DNA of 64,000 nt. It comes from BS750m-G69 sp964441235. Its GTDB lineage: Bacteria > Fidelibacterota > UBA2242. The position numbers were made by a program, and so were the translations under genes. Below, one piece after another: positions 24,738 through 33,344 of the stretch. Location: assembly GCA_964441235.1 (NCBI GenBank), contig CAYTUQ010000010.1, forward strand, positions 15,448 through 79,447. The letters run 5' to 3'. Each line of letters opens with the position of its first letter. Position 1 is the first letter of the stretch. The notes below the pieces were generated by a model. It made no database searches, had not been told where the DNA came from, and was given only the letters and a program-made list of their open reading frames with translations.

Positions 24738-24871
24738 TGCTAACCATCTCATGCACCCGACAGCGAACGCAGTTGCATGATTGGAGGGATTTAGAGTTTG
24801 GGAATCATTAGTGAAAGAGTTAAAGGTTTACTGATTTAAGTTCGCTGCGGGTGATGAAGTTTCCGTTATCT
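24738..24871 (+). repeat. Integron attC site (134 bp)
   Basis: Left box TGCTAAC (24738-24744) with CATGCACCCGACAGCGAAC. Right part GTTCGCTGCGGGTGATGA and core GTTATCT (24865-24871). GACAGCGAAC pairs with GTTCGCTG-C. The roughly 70-nt middle would form the variable terminal structure. Confidence 0.7.
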
Positions 24872-24916
24872 GCCATTATTAAAGGTATGAAGGTAGATTT
24901 GTGAGAGGAGTTTTAT

Positions 24917-25702
24917 ATGGAACAGTTTAATCAAAAAAATTATTGGACATGGAGGAAAATATTGACGGGTTTAGGAGTTATATTAATCTTGATTATTATC
25001 TACTTTGTAAATAGAGACTCCACGAATTTGCCAGAACAGATTAAGAAACACCCAAAAGAGACAAAATTATTAGAAGACGAAGCTCGTGAAGCAGTTTCAT
25101 CTATGGACCAGGATGATATAAATCTGATGGAAGAACTCACTCAAAAGGCAATTAATCTATTACCCGATGATGAAAAACAACAGCTCATATCCTTGCAACT
25201 TCGGTTCAATGAATATAGTTATGATGCCCTAACAGAAAACGAAATAAATACAATGCAACAGTTAAACAAAAAAGCCATTGGTTTATTATCCACAGAAGAT
25301 AATCTAAAACTAAGCAAGATATTTGAAAGAGCCGTGGATGAAGTTCGTAAAGATATTAAAGAACAAATTCCTAATCAAGACAACTCCCGTTTGAAAGAAC
25401 TGGTGGGTAAATTGGATGACCCTGATGAAGCAGTGAGATGGAAAGCAATATTGGAATTAGAAAGGCTGGGGCCAAAGGCAAAGGAAATAATTCCAGACCT
25501 TATACGGTACTTAGAGAATGATGATTGGCGGATTAGGTATTATGCCGTTGAAATACTGGGAATGATAGGTTCAGATGCTAAAGCTGCTTTCTCAGCTTTA
25601 CAAAAGGTATCAAAAGACCCTGATTGGAAAGTTCGCAAGAGAGCTTCATGGGCACTCGATGAAATATCAAAAAATAATAAAAAGAATAATACCGGCAGAT
25701 AA
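24917..25702 (+). CDS. HEAT-repeat protein with membrane anchor (cassette gene)
   Basis: 261 aa. One N-terminal membrane helix (residues 17-35), an acidic helical middle, and two to three HEAT repeats at about 160-255 (DDPDEAVRWKAILELERLG, NDDWRIRYYAVEILGMIG, DPDWKVRKRASWALDEI). HEAT repeats mediate protein contacts, and no enzymatic domain is seen. The stop codon lies inside the attC left box AGATAAC, which complements the GTTATCT upstream of the gene, so the gene fills one cassette. GAGAGGAG precedes the ATG. Confidence 0.75.
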   Translation: MEQFNQKNYWTWRKILTGLGVILILIIIYFVNRDSTNLPEQIKKHPKETKLLEDEAREAVSSMDQDDINLMEELTQKAINLLPDDEKQQLISLQLRFNEYSYDALTENEINTMQQLNKKAIGLLSTEDNLKLSKIFERAVDEVRKDIKEQIPNQDNSRLKELVGKLDDPDEAVRWKAILELERLGPKAKEIIPDLIRYLENDDWRIRYYAVEILGMIGSDAKAAFSALQKVSKDPDWKVRKRASWALDEISKNNKKNNTGR

Positions 25703-25768
25703 CAAAACGCTGCACCAGACCGCTATTCCGCTACGCTCCATAGCGGCAGGTGAATTTTTTCGTTAGGT
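25697..25768 (+). repeat. Integron attC site (72 bp), well preserved
   Basis: AGATAAC (25697-25703), CGCTGCACCAGACCGCTAT, loop, ATAGCGGCAGGTGAATTTTT, then GTTAGGT (25762-25768). CCGCTAT/ATAGCGG and CACC/GGTG pair. This has all R and L boxes expected of attC. Confidence 0.85.
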
Positions 25769-25791
25769 TATTACTTTTACGAGGATAAAAT

Positions 25792-26805
25792 ATGAGCTAT
25801 GATGCGAAACCAATCATTTTTTATAAACCTGCTATGAGTACCCCTCAGATAAAAGCAGCTATGGATTCATTTTTCAAATATTGGTTACCAAAGCATAGTT
25901 ATTCGGAAGATTTAAAATTATATCATTACACGACATTAGAAGGTTTAAAAGGAATAATAAATAGTCGTTCAATACGGTTTACCCACACAAGTACATTAAA
26001 CGACCCATCAGAATTAAAATACGGAAAACAGTTAATTTTAGATATATTAAGTGATACAATTAATAATGAGAATGAAGATAATATTAAAAATCTATTGAAG
26101 GACTTGTCAACCTTTATAAATGTATTTGATACAATATCATATCAAACTTATGTAGCCTGTTTCTGCAAATCAGAAAATTTATTAAGTCAATGGCGAAGTT
26201 ATGCAGCTCAAGGTGGTGGATATAACCTTGGCTTAAGATTTCAGTCTAGTACAAAATTTTATCATGCTTTAGACGACTCCGAAAAGGAGAGTTATATAAT
26301 TTTACGCAAAATGATATATGATATTGATGAGCAAAGAGAATTAGTATCAAACTATATTTCATCTATAGTTACTAGTTCAAGTGATGCTATAAAATATTTT
26401 AGAGAACATGGTGGTGTTCCACAAGCTTGGGCATCAATTGCTGCTATGGAGTCTGTTAATATATTATTTGATTTAATGCTATCATTTAAAAACCCGGTAT
26501 TTAGAGAAGAAAATGAATGGCGTCTAATTAAAGGAATGGAAGCTGAACATAGACCTGAACTTATAAAATTTAGAGAAACCAATGAAGGTCTTGTCCCATA
26601 TCTTGAAACATATATAGTGGAAGATTTAGAAGGGGAATCCACTTTTCCGCTTCGCACAATTAAATTTGGTCCCATGCTTGATGAAGCAAGAACTAAGTCT
26701 ACGTTAGAACTTTTCGTGAATAAAGAAGCTGCTTTAACTAATAAAATAAAAATCGATACAAGTAACACAATAATTTCGGGTGCAGGATATATCTTGAGAG
26801 AATAA
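25792..26805 (+). CDS. DUF2971 domain protein (cassette gene)
   Basis: 337 aa. LYHYTTLEGLKGIINSRSI at about 43-61, FTHTSTLNDPSELKYG, SQWRSYAAQGGGYNLG and the EENEWRLI motif are the DUF2971 signature. The function is unknown, though such genes are frequent in accessory and defence regions. It sits between the attC at 25697-25768 and a TCCTAAC box at 26821. Confidence 0.82.
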   Translation: MSYDAKPIIFYKPAMSTPQIKAAMDSFFKYWLPKHSYSEDLKLYHYTTLEGLKGIINSRSIRFTHTSTLNDPSELKYGKQLILDILSDTINNENEDNIKNLLKDLSTFINVFDTISYQTYVACFCKSENLLSQWRSYAAQGGGYNLGLRFQSSTKFYHALDDSEKESYIILRKMIYDIDEQRELVSNYISSIVTSSSDAIKYFREHGGVPQAWASIAAMESVNILFDLMLSFKNPVFREENEWRLIKGMEAEHRPELIKFRETNEGLVPYLETYIVEDLEGESTFPLRTIKFGPMLDEARTKSTLELFVNKEAALTNKIKIDTSNTIISGAGYILRE

Positions 26806-26820
26806 ATTTCAATTAGCATA

Positions 26821-27261
26821 TCCTAACGAATCTTTTATAGAAAGTAAAGTCAAGAACATAATTCACCGTAACCCCTAGTTTTTAACTTTTAGGGCGCCAT
26901 AAAGACGGTTGAAATTTTACTAATGTCGCACTGCCTGTTTTCATAGAGGATATTTCCAGTTTGAAAAACCATACTTATATAACAGGGATTTCTAACCGAT
27001 CAGTTTTGCCTCAACGGAAGTCTCTGGTGAGACACCTGACGCCATATAAATAAAATAACGATAGCCGAGAAAATCTTTTATTCAGTGTCAGCGTGCACCA
27101 AAGGCGTCTCAATGTGACAAGCAGTGGTTGAAACCATCCCATGGAATTAACGAGGTGAGCTGCTCGACAAAATTAGGTTTTGGCGATTTTACCAAAGATT
27201 TACGAATGTTAAAAGTAAATCACTTCGAAATCCGGCGTATCTCATACGTTGACCGTTAGCA
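26821..27261 (+). repeat. attC-like boundary enlarged by a repeat
   Basis: Left box TCCTAAC (26821-26827) nearly complements GTTAGGT at 25762, and the right core is GTTAGCA (27255-27261). At 441 bp it is too long for a normal attC. It contains the 122-bp repeat copy at 27008-27130. The rest shows no gene. Confidence 0.5.
27008..27130 (+). repeat. 122-bp direct repeat, copy A
   Basis: Shares GCCTCAACGGAAGTCTCTGG, CACCTGACGCCATATAAATA and CAAAGGCGTCTCAATGTGAC with 28003-28122. CCTGACGCC and GGCGTCAGCG can pair. Copies flank the VapBC cassette. Confidence 0.8.
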
Positions 27262-27321
27262 CGTAACAATAGAACAACGAAATAATATAAAATCCTTTTA
27301 ATTAACCATAGCATTGATTAT

Positions 27322-27344
27322 CTTAGTTATGTTGTATGACTAAG
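27322..27344 (+). promoter_or_regulatory. Probable VapBC operator
   Basis: CTTAGTTAT and ATGACTAAG form an inverted repeat around GTTGT, 20 nt before the antitoxin start, fitting autoregulation by a Phd-type antitoxin. Confidence 0.5.
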
Positions 27345-27363
27345 TAATAAAAGGGGTAAAAAA

Positions 27364-27591
27364 ATGATACAAGTAAATATACACCATGCAAAGACTCACC
27401 TTTCAAGATTAATTCAAAAAGCAATTGAAGGTGAAGAAGTGGTTATAGCAAAAGGAAATAAACCGATAGTTAAATTAACGCAAATTCTAAATGTACCACA
27501 GATTAGGAAACTGGGATCTGCTCAGGGGAAAATACATATATCTGATGATTTTAATGAGCCATTGGATGATTTTGCGGAGTATATGAATTGA
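27364..27591 (+). CDS. Phd/YefM-type antitoxin
   Basis: 75 aa. IQVNIHHAKTHLSRLIQKAI and EEVVIAKGNKPIVKLTQI are the Phd dimer domain, followed by a toxin-binding tail. AAAAGGGG stands upstream of the ATG. It overlaps the PIN toxin gene by 4 nt. The pair forms one attC-bounded cassette. Confidence 0.87.
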   Translation: MIQVNIHHAKTHLSRLIQKAIEGEEVVIAKGNKPIVKLTQILNVPQIRKLGSAQGKIHISDDFNEPLDDFAEYMN

Positions 27592-27974
27592 AGTATATAA
27601 TTGATACTCTTACACTACTTTGGATAGTTGATAATAATTCGCAATTGACTCGTACTGCTAAGGAAATATATCTCGATGAAAATAATGAAATATTATTAAG
27701 TATCGCTAGTATATGGGAAATAGCAATAAAAATAAGTTTAAAGAAATTGATAATTCCATGTCGTTTATCGGATTTTGTAAAAGAACATATCATTGGAAAT
27801 AACATTCGGATTTTAAATATAGCATTGTCACATATATACCGACTGGAAACCTTAAAATATTACCATAGAGACCCTTTTGATCGTTTAATAATATCCCAAT
27901 CTATTGAAGAAAATATCCCGATTATTAGTTCAGATAGTGAACTTGATAAATACGAAATAGATCGAGTTTGGTAA
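27588..27974 (+). CDS. VapC-like PIN-domain toxin
   Basis: 128 aa from a TTG (or ATG 3 nt upstream in another frame). The reading shows MKYIIDTLTLLWIVDN with the first Asp, SIASIWEIAIKISLKK, HRDPFDRLIISQSIEENIPI and ISSDSELDKYEI with the later acidic residues of the PIN active site. A PIN RNase controlled by the upstream Phd protein. Intact, unlike the vapC at 22155. Confidence 0.86.
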   Translation: MKYIIDTLTLLWIVDNNSQLTRTAKEIYLDENNEILLSIASIWEIAIKISLKKLIIPCRLSDFVKEHIIGNNIRILNIALSHIYRLETLKYYHRDPFDRLIISQSIEENIPIISSDSELDKYEIDRVW

Positions 27975-27984
27975 GCAAGTAATG

Positions 27985-28185
27985 TGCTAATGAATCTGCT
28001 TCGCCTCAACGGAAGTCTCTGGCGAGGCACCTGACGCCATATAAATAAAATAACGATAGCTGAAAATCTTTTATTCGGCGTCAGCGTGCACCAAAGGCGT
28101 CTCAATGTGACAAGCAGGGGTTGCCTGCCCGACGCAGGCGGGAACAAAGCCATCTATCTGGAATTTGCACGGCTTTGAGTTATGC
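27985..28185 (+). repeat. attC-like boundary downstream of VapBC
   Basis: TGCTAAT (27985-27991) complements the GTTAGCA at 27255 except one base. The right core is GTTATGC (28179-28185). The interior holds repeat copy B and a GCCTGCC/GGCGGG hairpin. Confidence 0.45.
28003..28122 (+). repeat. 122-bp direct repeat, copy B
   Basis: Roughly 90 percent identical to 27008-27130 by eye. See copy A. Confidence 0.8.
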
Positions 28186-28383
28186 TGATAATCAGTGGTG
28201 AACAGGTAAAATATTCAGTTTATTGCAGCAATGTTAATCATAAACGTTGTTTTTTATCGGATATCTTGATGAAAACCGGTCCGATACCCAAGGAATACCG
28301 AATTCTGCAAAAACTATTCTCATGCCGCAATTTGCGGCTTATAGCGACATATAGCGCTAATTTTTGTGAGTTACTTTGTAGGC
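28186..28383. other. Gap with no supported gene
   Basis: Contains the hairpin GCCGCAATTTGCGGC near 28324. No ORF with family resemblance. The right edge of the cassette region is placed here. Confidence 0.4.
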
Positions 28384-29013
28384 TTAATCACCAAAAAGAC
28401 CCAATTGATCCTTATTATTCTCTTTTTTCTTTTCGGCAATCTTCCTGTTAATTTCAGCTCTTCTTTTTTTTCTCTTTTTTATTTTTTCCTCCTCGATTCT
28501 TCTATTTTCATCAACGAATTCCTGTAATTCTCTGGCTTCTTCATCATCGGCAAATTCAATAATATATTTTTGATTGTCCACCATACTTTTGGGGATAATA
28601 AAACCTTCCGGCGTTTGATAAAAAGTAAAAGAATCAGATATTTCTTTACTACAATATCCTTCTTCGCCGATGCTCAGGTTACAGGCTTTTTCGATTTGAG
28701 TTGCTTTAGTGCCAATAGTTGACTTCTTTGTTCCAAAATATTTACAAAGCGAGTCAACAGTAATATAATTTTCATTTTGCTTATCAAATAAAAAATTCAG
28801 GCGAGCTATAACATAAATAATAGATGCGGCCCAAATTTCCTTTTTCCCTCGAATAATATTTATTATCCTTTTTCTACCGAGTTTCCCACATAACTTGATA
28901 GCATACCCTTCCAATTCAGGCGTCAAATACTCCTCACAAAAAGAATGTATCATTTCTTTAATTTTATCTACTCTTTCTGCTTTGTCATTTTTATCTTTTG
29001 AAAATTTATTCAT
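28384..29013 (-). CDS. DUF6398 domain protein
   Basis: 209 aa. FCEEYLTPELEGYAIKLCGK, KEIWAASIIYVIARLNFLFD, and a helix-turn-helix-like LCKYFGTKKSTIGTKATQIE match DUF6398 as I know it. The C-terminus is a long charged coiled segment rich in Lys, Arg and Glu ending LGLFGD. The function is unknown. It follows tlpA by 21 nt as the last gene of the minus-strand operon. Confidence 0.65.
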   Translation of the reverse strand: MNKFSKDKNDKAERVDKIKEMIHSFCEEYLTPELEGYAIKLCGKLGRKRIINIIRGKKEIWAASIIYVIARLNFLFDKQNENYITVDSLCKYFGTKKSTIGTKATQIEKACNLSIGEEGYCSKEISDSFTFYQTPEGFIIPKSMVDNQKYIIEFADDEEARELQEFVDENRRIEEEKIKKRKKRRAEINRKIAEKKKENNKDQLGLFGD

Positions 29014-29034
29014 ACTGATTTTATCACCTTTTAT

Positions 29035-29628
29035 CTAATCAGAAATATATTTATCAATTTCTTTCATAAATATCTCCTCTGTCCTTGCGCCGACCCATTT
29101 TTGACGTATAATACCTTTTTTATCAATAAGGAAAGTTGTAGGAATACCTCGAATGCCCCCATACTTAACTGTTAGATCTTTGAGATATTTTTCATCGCCT
29201 GTCAGGATTGTATAGTTTATAGAATTATTATTTACAAAGGATTGGATTTTTGCTGCATTACCTGAAGATAATGTAATACCGACAATTTCCAGTCCGTCTT
29301 TTTTGTGTTTATCATACATTTTAATAAAGTCCGGAATCTCGTAAAGACATGGACCGCACCATGATGCCCAAAAATTCAGAATTACGACTTTGTCTTTGAA
29401 TTGCTTAAGTGTTACTTCTTTGCCATCAAGAGTAATTAATGAAAAATCGGGTGCTATACTTCCGATAGAACCGGGAATTCGCATAATTTGTGATTGTTTG
29501 ACTTCGCCTGTATTTTTTCCACTGGTAGTGTTAGGTTTTTGCTCTTTTTGGGCACAGCCTACTCCAAAACTGATAAGCATAAAAGTTGAAAATAATATTA
29601 CCATTGTTACCGCACTTTTCAATTTCAT
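29035..29628 (-). CDS. TlpA-like thioredoxin lipoprotein
   Basis: 197 aa. N-terminal signal with lipobox GVGC (Cys 25), then a TlpA/AhpC-TSA domain with LNFWASWCGPCLYEIPDF around residues 88-105 and IRGIPTTFLIDKKG with the cis-Pro. The WCGPC pair would reduce periplasmic disulfides, for example in cytochrome c maturation. It lies 49 nt after the dsbD-like gene, whose product should supply electrons. AGGAGA precedes the ATG. Confidence 0.9.
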   Translation of the reverse strand: MKLKSAVTMVILFSTFMLISFGVGCAQKEQKPNTTSGKNTGEVKQSQIMRIPGSIGSIAPDFSLITLDGKEVTLKQFKDKVVILNFWASWCGPCLYEIPDFIKMYDKHKKDGLEIVGITLSSGNAAKIQSFVNNNSINYTILTGDEKYLKDLTVKYGGIRGIPTTFLIDKKGIIRQKWVGARTEEIFMKEIDKYISD

Positions 29629-29677
29629 TGTGTTATCTCCTCTTTATTAATAATTCAAGATACTGCATTTCTGAGCA

Positions 29678-31462
29678 CTAATAAAGTATTATATTCATTT
29701 TCTTTATAAAATCTTCCGGTTTTTCAAAACCAAAAATTCTGAGGTCTGTAATTTCACTCCCTTTTTTGTCTATAAAGACAGTAGTTGGAACTCCTTTGAT
29801 GTTGTACTTTTCTTTTATTGATATTGTTTCAGAAGAAGTACCGGAAGTTAAATCTATTTTAAAAAGAGAAAATTGACCGCTTAGTTTTACAACTTCGGAA
29901 TTACTAAATGTAAATTTATCCATCTCTTTGCAGGGTATGCACCAGTCGGCAGAGAAATCAAGGATAATTGGCTTTTCTGTTTCTAATGCTGTTATGTATG
30001 CCTTTTTGTTGTATGGTTTCCAATTCATACTTGACAATGCTTTCTCTTCTGGTTTAAGGAACCATGTCCCTATTATAATAGACACTATTGCAATGATTTG
30101 TTTGATAAATATAAATGCAGGCGCATTTCTACCGGATTTGTTGAAAAGAAGTAAATAAATACCTGAACCTATAATGTACACCGGAAATAGTATGTTATAG
30201 ATGTTTTTAGGGATCAAGGGATTTATAAAATATAATGCTATTCCAACTAGAATAAGACCAAAAATAATTCTAACACCTACCATCCACTCACCCGAACGGG
30301 GTAAACTGTTAATTTTGCTGGAGAAAAATGCCAGAAAAATGAACGGTAAACCCAGACCAAGCGAAAGAGTAAAAAACATTGCAAAACCCAGGAATGGATT
30401 TCCTATGCTTGCAACGTAAGTCAGAAGTCCAATTATGAAAGGACCAATACATGGTGCTGCTACAATTCCCATAGTTAAACCCATAATCAGGGAACCAAAA
30501 TATCCCGTGCGGCTCCCACCGCCCAGATTTGTCATAAATGAGGGAAGCCTGAACTCGTATAAACCGAACATGCTGAGTGAAAGTGCGGTTAAAATCCCGG
30601 CAATAGTCAGAAGTACAATTGGATTTGTCATAAATGTACCGAGTAGTTTGCCGGACAGTGCGGCGAGTGTACCTATTGTAGAATTTATGATGGCAATGCC
30701 GAGCACATAAAGAATTGCCATAATGATTTTTTTACCATGTTTCTCGGATGCCTGTCCACCAAAATAACTTACAGTAATAGGGATAAGTGGGTACACACAA
30801 GGCGTTAGGTTTAGTCCAAGTCCACCCAAGAAGATAAGGATAAATGTCAGGAATATTCCTTTTCTGGCAATAGATGCTTTAACATCAAAAATTGAGGATT
30901 GTGAATTATTATCTAATGATCCTTCGTTTATAAAATATTCTGAATTTTGAAATATAATTGGGTCTTTCGGATTTAAAATAGGTATAGAGATCGAGAAGAG
31001 AGTTTCCTGAGGTGCAATGCATACTTGATCATTGCAACCTTGATAGAGCAGATGTCCTTCTAAGATTACTTTCTCTTGTGCACTTTCGAGGATTTTTCCA
31101 GAAACTCTAATGATAATGTTACCCTCATATACTGCAAGCGGTTCATCGGAAAATGAGAGGTTTTTAATTTCGTGTGGTGGGAAATGGATATTAGTAATAG
31201 TTAGATATTCCGATTCTTCAAAGCGAATTTCAGTAGGAACGACAAATTCGTCCAGTGGCTTTGAAGAATTGATGTGCCAGGGTTCCTTTAATTTTACAAC
31301 AATAGCGGCATGGAAATCTTGACCTTTATAGACTCCATTTGTGGATAGATAAGTTTCAATTTTTAGAATTGAATTGGTGTTTTTACCGAAAGACGGTAGA
31401 GCGAATAAAATGAAAAGAGTTAAAATAATTGGTAGTCTTGTTTTGGGCATAGTTTTTATCAT
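29678..31462 (-). CDS. dsbD: DsbD-type thiol:disulfide interchange protein
   Basis: 594 aa with the full DsbD layout: signal peptide, N-terminal immunoglobulin-like domain with a Cys pair (CNDQVC, near 137-142), eight membrane helices with transmembrane Cys in TPCVYPLIPI and APCIGP, and a C-terminal thioredoxin domain with WCIPCKEMD near 507-515 and GVPTTVFIDKKG. It carries electrons from cytoplasmic thioredoxin to periplasmic partners such as the TlpA-like protein encoded next. It lies 8 nt after the patatin gene. Confidence 0.92.
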   Translation of the reverse strand: MIKTMPKTRLPIILTLFILFALPSFGKNTNSILKIETYLSTNGVYKGQDFHAAIVVKLKEPWHINSSKPLDEFVVPTEIRFEESEYLTITNIHFPPHEIKNLSFSDEPLAVYEGNIIIRVSGKILESAQEKVILEGHLLYQGCNDQVCIAPQETLFSISIPILNPKDPIIFQNSEYFINEGSLDNNSQSSIFDVKASIARKGIFLTFILIFLGGLGLNLTPCVYPLIPITVSYFGGQASEKHGKKIIMAILYVLGIAIINSTIGTLAALSGKLLGTFMTNPIVLLTIAGILTALSLSMFGLYEFRLPSFMTNLGGGSRTGYFGSLIMGLTMGIVAAPCIGPFIIGLLTYVASIGNPFLGFAMFFTLSLGLGLPFIFLAFFSSKINSLPRSGEWMVGVRIIFGLILVGIALYFINPLIPKNIYNILFPVYIIGSGIYLLLFNKSGRNAPAFIFIKQIIAIVSIIIGTWFLKPEEKALSSMNWKPYNKKAYITALETEKPIILDFSADWCIPCKEMDKFTFSNSEVVKLSGQFSLFKIDLTSGTSSETISIKEKYNIKGVPTTVFIDKKGSEITDLRIFGFEKPEDFIKKMNIILY

Positions 31463-31470
31463 TTATTTAT

Positions 31471-32370
31471 TCAAAAGCGAAATATCTTCCTTAAAAATTT
31501 CTTTTCCTTTCTGATTGCATTATGTATTTCGGGCAACTTTTTCTCCGCTTCGACAATTCCTGCATTTATAAATTCTTTATATCTCAAAAATTCGCTCCAG
31601 TGCGCGTCTTTAACATCCGGATGCAAAGAGACATCTGCATTCGCCAGCTGGAGTTTGGATAGATAGAATCCTCTTATCGATTCTGTTCGAGAAATTATAT
31701 CAATAATGTTTGGATTTTTAAGTTCTTTAATTTGATTAATGCAAACACAAACTCCTATCACAAGATCAGCACCCATTTCTCTTGCTTCATCAACAGGTAC
31801 AGGTGCAGTCACGCCACCGTCTGTAAGCAATTGTCCATTTATTTGTTCAGGAGAAATAAAACCAGGAATAGACGAACTTAGTTTTACCGCTTTTCTTATA
31901 TTTCCCTCTTTAAAAACGACAGTTTTTCCAGAGTTAAGGTCAGTTGATACTACACCGAAAGGTATTTTTGCATTATGGAAATCTCCATCGTCTATAAGAA
32001 AGGAAATGGCATCGGAAAGCCTCTCGTCTTTAATAATTCCTGTTCTGGACTGTGCAAAGTTTACGACAATTCTTTTAGCAACAATCCGAGCTAAATGGCT
32101 CATGAAAGAAGGATTCTGCTCGTTTTGAGGAATGATATATTTTAACCCAAGTGAATTATAGTTCTGGCTGGCTAAGAAATTTTCAAATCGTTTAATGACT
32201 GCTTCTGAATCAGGATTCTGGGCATACATTGCACCCACGACAGCACCCATTGATGTTCCTGTTATAAAATCAGTATGAATGCCATTCTCTTCGAGTACTT
32301 TTAGAACTCCTAAATGTGCTAAACCTCTGGCTCCGCCGCCACCTAATGCTAATCCGATCTTCGTATTCAT
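31471..32370 (-). CDS. Patatin-like phospholipase (RssA type)
   Basis: 299 aa. Oxyanion loop GGGGARGLAHLG near 10-21, nucleophile elbow GTSMG near 39-43, and catalytic Asp in TDGGVTAPVP. This is the RssA/NTE-like patatin fold with a Ser-Asp dyad, acting on lysophospholipids or lipids. It overlaps the cyclophilin gene by 4 nt and precedes dsbD, so it is part of one operon. Confidence 0.9.
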   Translation of the reverse strand: MNTKIGLALGGGGARGLAHLGVLKVLEENGIHTDFITGTSMGAVVGAMYAQNPDSEAVIKRFENFLASQNYNSLGLKYIIPQNEQNPSFMSHLARIVAKRIVVNFAQSRTGIIKDERLSDAISFLIDDGDFHNAKIPFGVVSTDLNSGKTVVFKEGNIRKAVKLSSSIPGFISPEQINGQLLTDGGVTAPVPVDEAREMGADLVIGVCVCINQIKELKNPNIIDIISRTESIRGFYLSKLQLANADVSLHPDVKDAHWSEFLRYKEFINAGIVEAEKKLPEIHNAIRKEKKFLRKIFRF

Positions 32371-33029
32371 TTTCTCACATTTAGATTTAGCTTTTTTCGA
32401 TCCGTTACATATACTTTGTTCATAATAACATCTTTAAGTGGACGATCTTTTTTATTACAGTGAACTTTTGCAATTTTATCAACAGTTTTCACTCCCTGAA
32501 TAACCTTACCAAATACTGTGTATCCAGCCTTATCTAAAAACGGTAAGTCTTTCAAGCAGATATAAAATTGGCTGCCGTTTGAGCTCTTTTGCGGATTAAT
32601 ATTATCGGGTAGCCTTGCCGATGCAACTGCTCCCCTTAGATGCTTTTGACCAAGTTCTGCGGGAATTGTATAGCCAGGACCACCTGTGCCATCATTATAT
32701 GGGTTGTTATCTCTACTTAATATATCTCCGCCTTGAATAACAAAATTGGGAATTATGCGGTGAAAAGTTGTACCATTAAAGTAGCCCGCATTTGCCAGCT
32801 TCTTAAAATTCATTGCGTGAAGTGGCGCAGCGTAAGAGAAAAATTCGATAGTTATATTACCGTATTCTGTTTCAATAACAGCAACTTCCGATGGAGATAC
32901 AACTTCATCGGGCAGTGATTTAACTCTATTCCGAATTTGTTCAATCTGCCTGCCGGATAACGAATCAGCCCGGATCGTCACGCTAATGCAAAGAATTAGA
33001 AAATACATGAAAAGTTGTCGAATAGACAT
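32367..33029 (-). CDS. Exported peptidyl-prolyl cis-trans isomerase (cyclophilin)
   Basis: 220 aa with a signal peptide (residues 1-21). Cyclophilin signatures are FKKLANAGYFNGTTFHRIIP and FVIQGGDI, with NGSQFYICL and VFGKVIQG later. Catalytic Arg is in FHRIIP. It probably folds periplasmic proteins. First gene of the operon that continues to DUF6398. Confidence 0.92.
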   Translation of the reverse strand: MSIRQLFMYFLILCISVTIRADSLSGRQIEQIRNRVKSLPDEVVSPSEVAVIETEYGNITIEFFSYAAPLHAMNFKKLANAGYFNGTTFHRIIPNFVIQGGDILSRDNNPYNDGTGGPGYTIPAELGQKHLRGAVASARLPDNINPQKSSNGSQFYICLKDLPFLDKAGYTVFGKVIQGVKTVDKIAKVHCNKKDRPLKDVIMNKVYVTDRKKLNLNVRK

Positions 33030-33344
33030 GTGTTCATCTCCTATCTTAAAGTAAAAAGAGGGTAACTATCTAACTCCCAGATCCTGCCGTGTGCCCAAAG
33101 TGTCCCACAGGGGCAATTTTTTCTATTAGAAGTTAGGTTTTTCTCATACAGCAAAAAAAGAGTTTTCATAAAAACATCCTATATTGTTGGTCCGTTCTAT
33201 AACTCAACACCTCATTGTATTTTTCCTCAATAACATTAGGTCTTCGCTCTCCCCTTCTCTTATCAAGAGAAGGGGCAGGGGGTTGAGTTCATCATCTCTT
33301 CCCTTCCACGATCCTCTTCCAAAAAATGGGTCGGAGGATGAGTT
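33030..33344. other. Gap with a perfect hairpin
   Basis: CCCCTTCTCTT and AAGAGAAGGGG (33251-33275) form an 11-bp perfect stem with a 3-nt loop. The rest has repeat-like CTTCCAAAAAATGGGTCGGA text. No gene supported; the plus-strand frame at 33184 crosses the hairpin and is not credible. Confidence 0.5.

Noticed and set aside
28182..28451. Plus-strand 89-aa ORF
   Set aside because: It has no family resemblance and its end overlaps the antisense DUF6398 gene.
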